From assembly GCF_003426775.1 (NCBI RefSeq), contig NZ_QJUG01000013.1:1-61526 (forward strand): DNA of 61,526 nt. Reading direction: 5' to 3'. The translations under genes and the position numbers were made by a program. Numbering within the stretch: position 1 is the first letter of the stretch; each line of letters starts with the position of its first letter. The notes below the pieces were generated by a model that saw only the letters and a program-made list of their open reading frames with translations, did not search any database and was not told the DNA's origin. Below are positions 25,757-35,000 of this stretch, one piece after another. Origin of the DNA: Allorhizocola rhizosphaerae. GTDB lineage: Bacteria; Actinomycetota; Actinomycetes; Mycobacteriales; Micromonosporaceae.

Positions 25757-26917
25757 TCAGGTCAGACGGAGCGGGTGCCCCTCGTAGTACTCGGCCAACT
25801 GCTCGGCCACGCTCACCCGCGACGGGGGATGGAAGGCCAGTGCGCGCACCGCGGAGCTGAGATAGGAGATATCGAACGACCGCATGAAGGCAAGACCGCC
25901 GAGCATCTCCACGGTGTCGTCCATCAAGCTCGCCAGCAGGTCCTGGGTGGCATAGCGGGCGGTCAGCACCGCGGCGACGGATTCGTCGCCGCTGAGGCCG
26001 TCATCGATAGCCTTGGCTGTGCCGTCGACCAGATTCACCGCCGCCTCCAGCCGCACGCCCAGCGCCGCCCGGCTTGCCGGGGTCCCCCGATCGTTGTGCA
26101 GCACCATTTCCACCAGGGCCGAGGCGGTGCCGATATAGGCGGCCGTGGTGAGCAACTCAAACCAGGTGAAGCCCGCGGTTTGCAGGTCGTCGAGGCGGTG
26201 CAGGTCCTCCGGGGTGCTGCTGATCACGAGTTCCGTGGGGACCTTGACATTGGTGAGGGTGACCTCGTGGCTCTGTGCCGCACCCAACACCGGGTTGGTC
26301 CAGAACGGCTTGGTGGAGATGCCGGGCGAGCCGGCCGGGATCAACAGCAACGCCAGGCTGGGACGGCCGCCATCATCGGTGATCGCGACGCTCGCGGTGA
26401 GCACGTCCATCGACGCCGACAGGCTGCACGGCTTCTTCGAGCCGTTGACGATATAGCCGTCATCGCTTTTCTCCGCCACCACCGTGGGCAGCAGGATGTT
26501 CTGGTCGGTGCGACCTTCGGCCCAGCCGGAGGCGAGCAGCAGACCGTCGGTGGCGATTGCGGACATGAGCTTGAGCTGTTCCGGGGTGAGCCGGTCGGCC
26601 GATGCGGCGAGGCTGAACAACATGGCGACGGTGAAGTGATGCATCACGGAGGCGACCGCCAGCGACGGTGAGAGCGAGCCCACCGCGCGCTGCACCTTCA
26701 CCGCGTCGGCGGCGCTGGCTTGCGGCCCGGCATACTCCTGCGGCACAAGCAGACCCGGCCCGCCATGCCTGCGGTAGATCTCCACCACCTGGCTGTCCGC
26801 GCTTTCGCGGTCGGCCAGCGACAACTTCTTGAGCGCCCTGATCAAGCCCGGATGATACTTCTCGCACGTCTTACGGGCGTCCTTCAAGGAGCGCAATTGC
26901 TTTGCGTTGGAAGCCAT
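25757..26917 (-). CDS. Acyl-CoA-dehydrogenase-fold flavin amine N-hydroxylase (VlmH-like)
   Basis: 386 aa of the acyl-CoA dehydrogenase superfamily: an N-terminal helical part, a middle sheet (HHFTVAMLFSLAASADRLTP, LLLASGWAEGR, VNGSKKPCSLS), and a C-terminal four-helix bundle. The group that includes VlmH uses reduced flavin and O2 to hydroxylate amines to hydroxylamines. The start at 26917 follows TAGGAGAG; an ORF extension upstream is out of family. It is the first gene of the core operon, divergent from the decarboxylase that would make its amine substrate. Confidence 0.88.
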   Translation of the reverse strand: MASNAKQLRSLKDARKTCEKYHPGLIRALKKLSLADRESADSQVVEIYRRHGGPGLLVPQEYAGPQASAADAVKVQRAVGSLSPSLAVASVMHHFTVAMLFSLAASADRLTPEQLKLMSAIATDGLLLASGWAEGRTDQNILLPTVVAEKSDDGYIVNGSKKPCSLSASMDVLTASVAITDDGGRPSLALLLIPAGSPGISTKPFWTNPVLGAAQSHEVTLTNVKVPTELVISSTPEDLHRLDDLQTAGFTWFELLTTAAYIGTASALVEMVLHNDRGTPASRAALGVRLEAAVNLVDGTAKAIDDGLSGDESVAAVLTARYATQDLLASLMDDTVEMLGGLAFMRSFDISYLSSAVRALAFHPPSRVSVAEQLAEYYEGHPLRLT

Positions 26918-26976
26918 ATGGACTCTCCTACCGGCGTTGACACTCCAGGCAGTATGGCAATTTCGGCTTACCGCGC

Positions 26977-27029
26977 CCTGATCCTGGCCTGACGGCACCA
27001 TCCTGGCCTGAGGCACGATCCTGGCCTGA
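26977..27029. repeat. Tandem 18-19-nt direct repeats in a divergent promoter (putative SARP operator)
   Basis: ATCCTGGCCTGA occurs three times (26981-26992, 27000-27011, 27018-27029), each followed by a GGCAC element, so the unit is 18-19 nt. An extra CTGA at 26978 sits 11 bases before that at 26989. It lies between the divergent N-hydroxylase and decarboxylase genes and shares the CCTGA core with the other cluster operators. Confidence 0.7.
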
Positions 27030-27101
27030 TGGCACGTTCATGAATGCGTCAGCGGACGATCAGCAGGACGGACGTAGATTCATGTCGGGAGGTATGTGGA
27101 C

Positions 27102-28475
27102 ATGGGTATGGATGCTCTGGAGCTAGCGTCGCGACAAGCGATGTCCTATCTGGCTGGACTGGGGGAACGCCGCGTGGGTGCCACAGCCTCCGCCTCCGAG
27201 CTACGCGCGCTGCTGGGTGGGCCGTTGCCGCATAACGGTTCCACCGACTCCGACACGCTGGATGTACTTGAGCGGGTGGACGCCGCCGGGGGACTGGTGG
27301 CCAGTTCCGGACCACGCTATTTCGGCTTCGTGGTCGGCGGCACCCGCCCGGTGTCGATCGCGGCTGACTGGCTGGTCAGCGCCTGGGATCAGAACAGCGG
27401 CGTGTTCGAGCTTGGCCCAGCCGTGGCGGTGGCCGAACAGATCGCGGCCGAGTGGCTGGTGGACCTGTTCGGGCTGCCGTCGGGCACGTCGGTGGGGTTC
27501 CCCACCGGCTGCGCCATGGCCCACGTGACCGCGCTGGCGGCGGCCCGGCACCATGTGCTGGCCAAGACCGGCTGGGACGTGGAGACCGATGGGCTGCAAG
27601 GTGCACCTGAGGTCACCCTCGTCGTGGGCGAGCACCGTCACCTGACCATTGACTTGTCCCTGCGCTATCTGGGTTTCGGCACCGGCCGGCTCAAGGTGGT
27701 GCAGGCCGACCGCCACGGCCGGATGCGGCCGGGACTGCTGCGCGAGATACTGTCCAAATGCAGCGGTCCCGTGATCGTCTGCGCACAGGTGGGCGAGGTC
27801 AACACGGGAGCGATCGACCCGATCGCTGAGATCTGTGAGGCGGCACATGCCAAGGACGCATGGGTTCATGTGGACGGTGCGTTCGGCCTGTGGGCCGCGG
27901 CCAGTCCCAAGCTCCGGCCGCTGGTCGCCGGCCTCGATCAAGCAGACTCATGGGCCAGCGACGCGCACAAGTGGCTCAATGTGCCCTACGACTGCGGTCT
28001 GGTCTTCGTGGCTCGCCCGGAGGCGCATGCCGGGGCGATGCTCAACCAGCGCGCCGGCTACCTTCCGTCGGCGGTCGCCGACAAGCGTGATCCGATCGAG
28101 TGGGTGACCGACTTTTCGCGGCGAGCGCGCAGCCTGCCCGTGTGGGCCACGCTTCGCACGTTGGGCCGCAACGGTATCGCCGAACAGGTCGACGGATGCT
28201 GCGAGCTTGCCCGCCGGTTCGCCAACCGACTGCGCAAGATCGACGGTGTGCAGGTGCTTAACAAGGTGGTCCTCAATCAGGTCATGGTGCGCTTCGGCGA
28301 CAGCGACGTCTTGACCCGGCAGGTGATCGACCGCTTGCAGCAAGGCGGGGAATGCTGGTTCGGCGGCACGACCTGGAACGGGCAAGCCGCCATGCGGATC
28401 TCGGTCACGTCATGGCAAACGACCGCCGTCGATGTCGATCGGGCGGTCGAGGCCATCCGGGCCGCCATGAAGTGA
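27102..28475 (+). CDS. PLP-dependent amino acid decarboxylase, group II (VlmD-like)
   Basis: 457 aa, fold type I PLP enzyme. It has GFPTGCAMAHVTAL (cofactor phosphate), HVDGAFGLWAA (PLP-nitrogen aspartate) and the Schiff-base lysine in SWASDAHKWLNVPYDC. The family decarboxylates L-amino acids to amines; VlmD does this for valine. Which amino acid is used here is not evident. I start at ATG 27102, 8 bases after GGGAGGT; GTG 27096 is too close to that site. It is divergent from the N-hydroxylase across the repeat array. Confidence 0.9.
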   Translation: MGMDALELASRQAMSYLAGLGERRVGATASASELRALLGGPLPHNGSTDSDTLDVLERVDAAGGLVASSGPRYFGFVVGGTRPVSIAADWLVSAWDQNSGVFELGPAVAVAEQIAAEWLVDLFGLPSGTSVGFPTGCAMAHVTALAAARHHVLAKTGWDVETDGLQGAPEVTLVVGEHRHLTIDLSLRYLGFGTGRLKVVQADRHGRMRPGLLREILSKCSGPVIVCAQVGEVNTGAIDPIAEICEAAHAKDAWVHVDGAFGLWAAASPKLRPLVAGLDQADSWASDAHKWLNVPYDCGLVFVARPEAHAGAMLNQRAGYLPSAVADKRDPIEWVTDFSRRARSLPVWATLRTLGRNGIAEQVDGCCELARRFANRLRKIDGVQVLNKVVLNQVMVRFGDSDVLTRQVIDRLQQGGECWFGGTTWNGQAAMRISVTSWQTTAVDVDRAVEAIRAAMK

Positions 28476-28539
28476 ACATGAATTGAAAACTGGCATTTGA
28501 ATTTTGTTTAAAACCGGGCGTGGCGCGGAAAATCGGCCT

Positions 28540-29337
28540 GTGCTCACCTTTTCTTTGCTCGGTACGATCGAGATTCGAGGCGTTGGTCACGTCATCCGCC
28601 CGCTGCGGCCGATGCGGCAGACACTCCTGGCTGCCCTTTTATCGGCGGAGAGCAAACTCGTGTCGGCCGACCTGCTGGCAGAGGAGCTATGGGGCACCAC
28701 GCCTCCCGCCAAAATGGAGAACGCGTTGCAGGCCCAGATCAGCAGGTTGCGCCGGACCCTGATCAGGATCGAGCCGGATCGCCATGAGTGCAGGCTCATC
28801 AGTGCCGCGGCAGGATACCGGTTCGCGGCGCATTGGAGTGAGATCGACGCGGTGGCCTTTGTGCACACCATTGAGCTCATCCGCGCACGCGGTGGGGCGG
28901 ACCTCGCACGTGACATCGCTGACCTGAGAAGCGCTCTGGCGCTGTGGCGGGGGCCGGTCTTCGGCGGCCTGTCCGGCGGCCTGCTGTGCCAGACAGCCGC
29001 GGCCAAATACGAGGAGGCACGGCAGGCGGCGCTGGAGATGCTGTATGACCTGGAGCTCAAGAGCGGTGCACATGCGAAGATCCTCCCCGAGTTGGCGGAG
29101 CTGGTGGCGAACAACGGCATGCAGGAACAGTTCTGCAGCCTGCTGATGGTGGCCCTCTACCGGGTGGGGCGACAAGCCGATGCCCTCAACGTCTACCGCG
29201 ACCTTCGCGAGCGCTTCAACGCCCAGTTGGGGATTGAGCCCTCCCCGGTGTTACGCGAGTATGAGAGGGCCATCCTCAACCATGATCCGCTGTTGATGCG
29301 GTTCGACTACGACAAGGTGGCAACGCAACGACGCTAG
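28540..29337 (+). CDS. SARP-family transcriptional activator
   Basis: 265 aa from GTG 28540, where the product begins with the usual LTFSLLGTIEIRG. It has an N-terminal OmpR-like winged helix (about 1-95, with LLSAESKLVSADLLAEELWG) and a bacterial transcriptional activation domain (about 100-250, ADALNVYRDLRERFNAQLGI). SARPs activate antibiotic clusters by binding direct repeats at 11-bp spacing, such as those found upstream of the sulfotransferase, the VlmA-like gene and the free ACP gene here. The valanimycin cluster also has a SARP, VlmI. An in-frame TTG at 28504 would add a non-conserved leader. Confidence 0.92.
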   Translation: MLTFSLLGTIEIRGVGHVIRPLRPMRQTLLAALLSAESKLVSADLLAEELWGTTPPAKMENALQAQISRLRRTLIRIEPDRHECRLISAAAGYRFAAHWSEIDAVAFVHTIELIRARGGADLARDIADLRSALALWRGPVFGGLSGGLLCQTAAAKYEEARQAALEMLYDLELKSGAHAKILPELAELVANNGMQEQFCSLLMVALYRVGRQADALNVYRDLRERFNAQLGIEPSPVLREYERAILNHDPLLMRFDYDKVATQRR

Positions 29338-29345
29338 TGCGCGGC

Positions 29346-29801
29346 TTACTGCCCGGCCGCCACGGGGATGGGACTGGCCTTACGGGTGACCTTGCCAGTC
29401 TCGTCGAAACCGTCGTTGTACCTGAACGCGGTGGGGATGCGGTCATGGAATTGGTAATCCTCGACGATGAGCCCGTTTTCGTCGAGCGCCACCACGTTCT
29501 GCCCGGCCATCTGCAGGTCGCCGGTGTCGCGGTGGACCATGGCCCAGTTGAAGCGGACCAGGTTGTGGTGGCCGATGGCGGTGTAGGCGGGCCTGAACAC
29601 GTATCCCATCGGGTGGTACAGATCGGCGGTGTAGGTGACCTGTTCGGCGATTGCTTCGCGTCCGCGGAACGGGTCGCGCCGGTAGAAGATGTATACGGCG
29701 TCGGGGGAGTAGAGTTCGTCCACCTTGCGGCGGCGGGCCTGTGGGTCGGTCTCGTTCCACAGTGCGACATAGCGCTCGGCAAAGGCGTTGGGAGACATCA
29801 T
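29346..29801 (-). CDS. SnoaL-like / NTF2-fold protein
   Basis: 151 aa with the cone-shaped NTF2/SnoaL layout (FAERYVALWNETDPQARR, LYSPDAVYIFYRRDPFRGRE, ALDENGLIVEDYQFHD). Members are small cyclases, isomerases or hydroxylases without cofactor, or binding proteins. It ends 8 bases from the convergent SARP gene and is the last gene of the PKS operon, about 50 bases after the thioesterase. No clear ribosome site is seen. Confidence 0.8.
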   Translation of the reverse strand: MMSPNAFAERYVALWNETDPQARRRKVDELYSPDAVYIFYRRDPFRGREAIAEQVTYTADLYHPMGYVFRPAYTAIGHHNLVRFNWAMVHRDTGDLQMAGQNVVALDENGLIVEDYQFHDRIPTAFRYNDGFDETGKVTRKASPIPVAAGQ

Positions 29802-29850
29802 GTTTGAAGTGTCGCAAGTGGCCCTGGCTGATCGCTGACGTGACGCTTAC

Positions 29851-30534
29851 TCAAGGCATCCTCTGCTGGATCACCTGGACCAGATCGGCGGCCACGGCTT
29901 CGCCCTGTTCGCGGATGAAGAAGTGCCCGCCGGGGAACTCGCGGCAGCCGAGGTAGGCCGGTGTGCGTTCGGCCCAGGCACGCATCGCGCCGGCCGGCAC
30001 CAGCGGATCATCGCTGCCGGCGTAGGCCACGACGGGGCAATCCAGTTTGGCACCGTCGTCGCGGTAGCCGGTGACCACCGCGATATCGGCCTGCAGCGCG
30101 TCGGTGAAGGCAAGCTCCGCCGTGACTGCGGCGCGGGCACTGTCACTGGCGATAGGAAGGCCCGTTGGCGACCACGCGGCGGCGGCGACCAGGGATGGCC
30201 CGGCGAGCCCGGCCGCGCGGAGGGCGACGCCGAGCCGGTAGGCCAGAAGGGCACCCATGGAATGTCCAAACAGGACATAGGGTCGCTCGTCCGGCTCGGA
30301 CTCGAAGATCTCCACCAGCTGCTCCAGCAACGGCTCGAGCGAGGTCAGCAACGGCTCACGATGGCGCTCGTGGCGCCCGGGGAGATGCACCCGCTGGCAT
30401 GCGATGCTGCTGGGAAGCAAGGTGGGCCAGCGGCTGTACATGCCGATGCCGCCACCGGCGTAGTGAAACAGGAACAGCCGTACCGTCGCCTCGGGATCGA
30501 CCTCCGGCGGGCGCAGCCACTGACCCGTGGTCAT
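29851..30534 (-). CDS. Type II thioesterase (alpha/beta hydrolase)
   Basis: 227 aa with the type II TE landmarks LFLFHYAGGGIGMYSRW (oxyanion region), GHSMGA (nucleophile serine, near 98) and GGHFFI (catalytic histidine). It edits mis-primed carriers or releases the chain from the PKS. Its start overlaps the ligase stop by 4 nt. Confidence 0.92.
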   Translation of the reverse strand: MTTGQWLRPPEVDPEATVRLFLFHYAGGGIGMYSRWPTLLPSSIACQRVHLPGRHERHREPLLTSLEPLLEQLVEIFESEPDERPYVLFGHSMGALLAYRLGVALRAAGLAGPSLVAAAAWSPTGLPIASDSARAAVTAELAFTDALQADIAVVTGYRDDGAKLDCPVVAYAGSDDPLVPAGAMRAWAERTPAYLGCREFPGGHFFIREQGEAVAADLVQVIQQRMP

Positions 30535-32057
30535 GGGGTCGCGGGCGCCGTTTCCTCGCGCAAGACCCGGCGCAGCACCTTGCCGGTCGGGTTGCGCGGC
30601 AACCTGTCCACAAAGGAGTACCCCGTCGGGATCTTGAAGTCGGCGAGCCGGCCGCGCAGGAACACCGCGAGCTCACGAGGGGTCACCCGCTGGCCGGGGC
30701 GCAGCACGAGGGCGGCCCGCACGGCCTCGCCCCAGCGCGGATCGGGGACCCCGAAGACCGCCACATCCGCCACGGCTGGGTGCTCCCGCAGGGCGTTTTC
30801 GATCTCGACCGGGTAGATGTTCTGCCCCGCCACGATGATCGTGTCGTTGATCCGGTCACGCAGGAACAGGTACCCGTCGGAATCGAGAAAGCCCGCATCA
30901 CCCATGCGTAACCAACCGTCGGACATCATCTCCGCGGTGGCCTCGGGTTTTTGCCAGTAGCCGAGGAACGCGGCCGGGCTGCGCAGCATGATCCGGCCCA
31001 CCTGGCCCGGCGGCAGCGCGCGGCCGTCCTCGTCAACGATGCGCACCTCGTTGCCGGGGCAGACCCGGCCGGCCGAAGCGAGCTTGGGGTTGCCCGGCGC
31101 GTGCTCGGCCCCGGTCAGGCACGTGACGAAGCTGCCGGTCTCCGCCGAGGCGTAGGCCTGCACCAGCTCGCAGGGGAAGCTTTCGATGCACCGGCCAAGA
31201 AGATCGGGATCGATCGGAGAGCCGCCGTAAACTATCTTGCGCAGCGAGCGGAACTTGTGCCGCGACGCGGCGGGCTCGGCCAGCATCATCTGCAGCATGG
31301 CGGGCGCGGCCCAGATCAGGCTCACCCGCTCGCGCTCGATGAGCTCGACGGCTTGCTCGGCGATGAACATGCGGGTGACGACGTTGGTGGCCCCGACGTT
31401 GAAGCAGTGCATGAACCAGGCGTAACCCCCGGCGTGCAGGCCGGGAAAGCAGCTCAGGCTGCGATCGCTGGGAAGCCAGTCGATCCAGTCCAACCCCTGT
31501 CGGCGCATGTTGGCGATGAAGGTGAAGAACGTGCGGTGCGGCAGGACGACGCCTTTGGGCAGGCCGGTCGTGCCGCTGGTGTACATCTGCGCCACCGGGT
31601 CCTCCGGGCCGGTCCCCGGGTCGAGGTCGGCCTCGGGCTGATCGCTTTTCCAGGCGGTGAAACCGTCCATCTGCACCACGGTGCGCAGGGCCGACAGGTC
31701 CCCGCGGACCCGATCCGCCACCTTCACGAAGTCCCGTTCGACGAACAGGATTTCGGCACCCGAGTCGCGCAGGACGTGGTCGACCTCGGCCGGGGTCAGC
31801 CGCCAGTTCACCGGGACCAGGACGGCCCCGGCCTTGGCGCAGGCGACGGCGAGGTCGTAATAGTGTTCGGATTCGCGGCCGAGGTAGCCGACGCGGGAGC
31901 CCGTATCCACACCCGTTGCGAGCAGCGCATGGGCGGTCTGGTTGGTCGCCAGATGGAACCGGGCATAGGTCACCTGCCGCCCCTCGCACGTGATCACGAC
32001 CGCGTCCGGGCGCTGCTTGGCGTGCAGGGCCGAGCGGGCCCAGATCGTCTCGCTCAT
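30531..32057 (-). CDS. AMP-binding acyl-CoA/acyl-ACP ligase
   Basis: 508 aa ANL-superfamily enzyme. It has the P-loop YTSGTTGLPKGV (about 162-173), YASAETG, GWLRMGDAGFLDSDGYLFL and the C-terminal lysine in PTGKVLRR. It activates a carboxylic acid as the adenylate and loads it on CoA or a carrier, probably the free ACP or the PKS ACP. It overlaps the PKS stop and thioesterase start by 4 nt each, so the four genes are translated together. Confidence 0.92.
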   Translation of the reverse strand: MSETIWARSALHAKQRPDAVVITCEGRQVTYARFHLATNQTAHALLATGVDTGSRVGYLGRESEHYYDLAVACAKAGAVLVPVNWRLTPAEVDHVLRDSGAEILFVERDFVKVADRVRGDLSALRTVVQMDGFTAWKSDQPEADLDPGTGPEDPVAQMYTSGTTGLPKGVVLPHRTFFTFIANMRRQGLDWIDWLPSDRSLSCFPGLHAGGYAWFMHCFNVGATNVVTRMFIAEQAVELIERERVSLIWAAPAMLQMMLAEPAASRHKFRSLRKIVYGGSPIDPDLLGRCIESFPCELVQAYASAETGSFVTCLTGAEHAPGNPKLASAGRVCPGNEVRIVDEDGRALPPGQVGRIMLRSPAAFLGYWQKPEATAEMMSDGWLRMGDAGFLDSDGYLFLRDRINDTIIVAGQNIYPVEIENALREHPAVADVAVFGVPDPRWGEAVRAALVLRPGQRVTPRELAVFLRGRLADFKIPTGYSFVDRLPRNPTGKVLRRVLREETAPATP

Positions 32058-35000
32058 GAGGTCGCCTCCCGCCGCGAGTCCACGTGGTCGGCCAGCGACT
32101 CCAGGGTGGGATGGTCGAAGGCCGCCGTCGCCTCAAGCTTGACCCCGAACTCCTGTTCCAGGGTGGCCCGAAGTTCGTCGGCGCCCAGCGAGTCCAGGCC
32201 CAGTTCCAGGAACGTGGTCCCGGGGCCGATCGCGGTGGGATCGTCCAATTGCAGCAGTTGCGCCACCGCCGAGCGGATGGCCTCGTGCGGTGCGAGCTTC
32301 TTCGGCGTGGGCTTCGGCCTGCTGTCCCGCGCGGCCGGCCGGGCCTGTGGCGTGCTCAGCCGGGTGAAGCTCAACCCGATGATCTCCGCGACCACCTCAT
32401 CGTCCTGCAACAGCAGGACGTCGACGGCGAAATCGGCGGAACCGGGTTCGGCCACCGCCATCGCGGCCCGCAGTGTGTGCGCCCGCGGCTTACGGAAGAT
32501 TCGGGCCGAGCCGATGCCCACGCCCATCAGGTTCTGGCCCGCCGCCAGCGCGGCCATGCCGTGAGTGGCACTGTCCAATATGGGCGGTGACATGTGCTGC
32601 GGGCTGGTCGCGTCGGGAACATCGAGCTCGCTGAGGGCCAACTCGCCGGTGTGGCGGCTCATCGTGCGCACCCGTCGCAGCCCGGGACCGTAGTCCAGCC
32701 CCATCTGCGCGTAGGCGGCATACACCTGCTCGGGTGTGAGCGTGTCCTCGGCCGTTCCCGGATGATTGACACGGTAGCGCAGGTCGGTGCCGCGATCGCT
32801 GAGCGTGAGCCCGGGATAGGCGCTGATCGTCGCGGTGGCGTGCAGCCGCTCGACGTCGCCGTACCGACTCACGATCTCGACCCAGACCGTCCCATCCGGA
32901 CGTTCGATCGCCCGGGTCCGCACGTCGACGGGTTCCTCGCCCACGTACAGCGCCTCGGTGAAGCAGACGTCCTCGATCGGGCGGCTCGTTTCCCCATGGA
33001 TGGCGTCGCTGACCTCAAGGAACATCTCCAGGTAGAACGCGGCCGGGACAAAGGCGCGCCCGCGCATTCGGTGATCTTTTAGGTACCCGAAGGAGGCACT
33101 GCTGAGCTGGGAGCGGAACTCCGTGACGCCGTCGGCGTGCGCGGCCCGCACGCCCAGGGGTGACTGCGGCGACGCCGCGCCCAGCCCGTGCCGGGGACCG
33201 TGGATCGGCAGCCAGTAACGCTTGTGGTCGAAGACGTATCCCGGCAGGGCGATGCGACGCCCGGCGCGTCCCTCGTGGTAACGCGGCCACGAAATGTTGA
33301 GCCCGGCGGTGTAGACCTGAGCCACCGCCCGGTGCACGTCGCCGCCGCCGCCGACCCAGCGGTGGCCTTCCTCCGGTGCGCTCTGGCGGGCCAGCGCGGT
33401 GAGCGCGGAGGACGGCCCCACCTCCAGCATGAGGTGCTTGCCCCGGCCGGAGATGGTCTGGATACCCGCGGCGAAGTCGACCGGCTCACACAGGTGCTTG
33501 ACCCAGTACTCGGCGGTGGCCAGGTCACGCGGCATCGCCACGGCACCGGTGAGGTTGGAGATCAGGGTCAGGGAGGGTTCCTTGAACCGGATCCGCCGCA
33601 GCGCCTCGGCGAGCCGCTCGGTGATCCCGGCCATGAGCGGGGAGTGGAATCCGGTGGAGACCTGCAGCGCGGTCACGCTCAGGCCGTCGGAGCTCAGTTC
33701 GGCGGCGAACTTGTCCAACGGTTCCTTCGCACCGGACACCACAGTCTGCCGGGGCGAGTTGATCGCGGCGATGGACAGGTCGGGCCACCCGGAGAGCAAC
33801 GGCGCGATCTGTGCGGCGGGCGCCTTGACGGCGAACATCCCGCCGGGCACGGCGATCGACTCGATCAGCTTGGCCCTGGTGACCAGAAAGTCGATCCCGT
33901 CTTCGAGGCTGAACAGGCCGGCGACGGCCGCCGCGATGATCTCGCCGACGCTGTGTCCAATCAGGACATTGGGCCGGACGCCGAACGACATCCACAGTTT
34001 GGCCAACGAATACTCGAAGGTGAACAGGGCGGAGTGGGTGTGCAGGGTGGTATTGAGGATCTCCATCGGCCGCGGATCGAACATGAGATCCCGAACCGAC
34101 CGCCCCAGGTGCGGGCGTAGCAGCGTGTCGCACTCGTCGACCATCCGGCGGAAAAGCGGGAACTGCTCGTAGAGCTCCCGGCCCATGCCGGGATGCTGCG
34201 CGCCGGAACCGGTGAACAGCAGCGCCACCTTGCGATAGGCGACGCCGGAATCCGGCGCCGGCTGCCGTTGCAGCCACGCACCCAGGGAGCCGGTGTCGTG
34301 CGCCACGGTCGCCAGCCGGTGAGGGAAGTGGGCGCGGCCGACATTGCGGGTGTAGCACAGATCGGCGATGCCGACGCCGGGGTGCTCGGCCAGGAACTCC
34401 TTATACCGGTTGACTTGCAGCGCCAAGGCTGCCTGACTCTTGGCCGAGAGCGTGAACACATGATCGCCTCCTGCGGGAGACTTTTCGTGGCCGTTGACGG
34501 ACGGCGGCGCCTCTTCCAGCACGGCCACCCCGATCGCCCCAGCGAGCCCGAAGCTGTTGACCGTCGCCCGCCTCGGCTCGCCGTCGCTTTGCCACGGCTC
34601 GCAGGTGCTCGGAATCGCGATCGGGTAGGCATCCCATGGGATGCGCTTGGAAAGGGTTTCGTAGCGATGCGGATAGATGGTGCGACGATCGAGCTGGAGC
34701 ACAGTCTTTATCAGGCCACCGATTCCGGCGGCCGGTTCCATGTGGCCAATGTTGGATTTGAGCGAGCCGACCACGATCGGGCGGCGGCCGGGGGTGGCGA
34801 ATACCCCGTTGATGGAGCCCAGTTCGATGGGATCTCCGAGGGGGGTACCGGTTCCGTGTGCCTCGACATAGGACACCTCGGCCGGACTCACCCCGGCATC
34901 GGTCAGCGCCGCCCGCATGATGGCCTCCTGCGCGGCGCCATTGGGCGCGGTCAGCCCGGCGCTCTCACCGTCCTGCCCGATCGCCGTGCCCCGGATAACC

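Noticed and set aside
26977-27029. CRISPR array
   Set aside because: Only three short copies with 6-7-nt gaps and no cas genes; it fits an operator.
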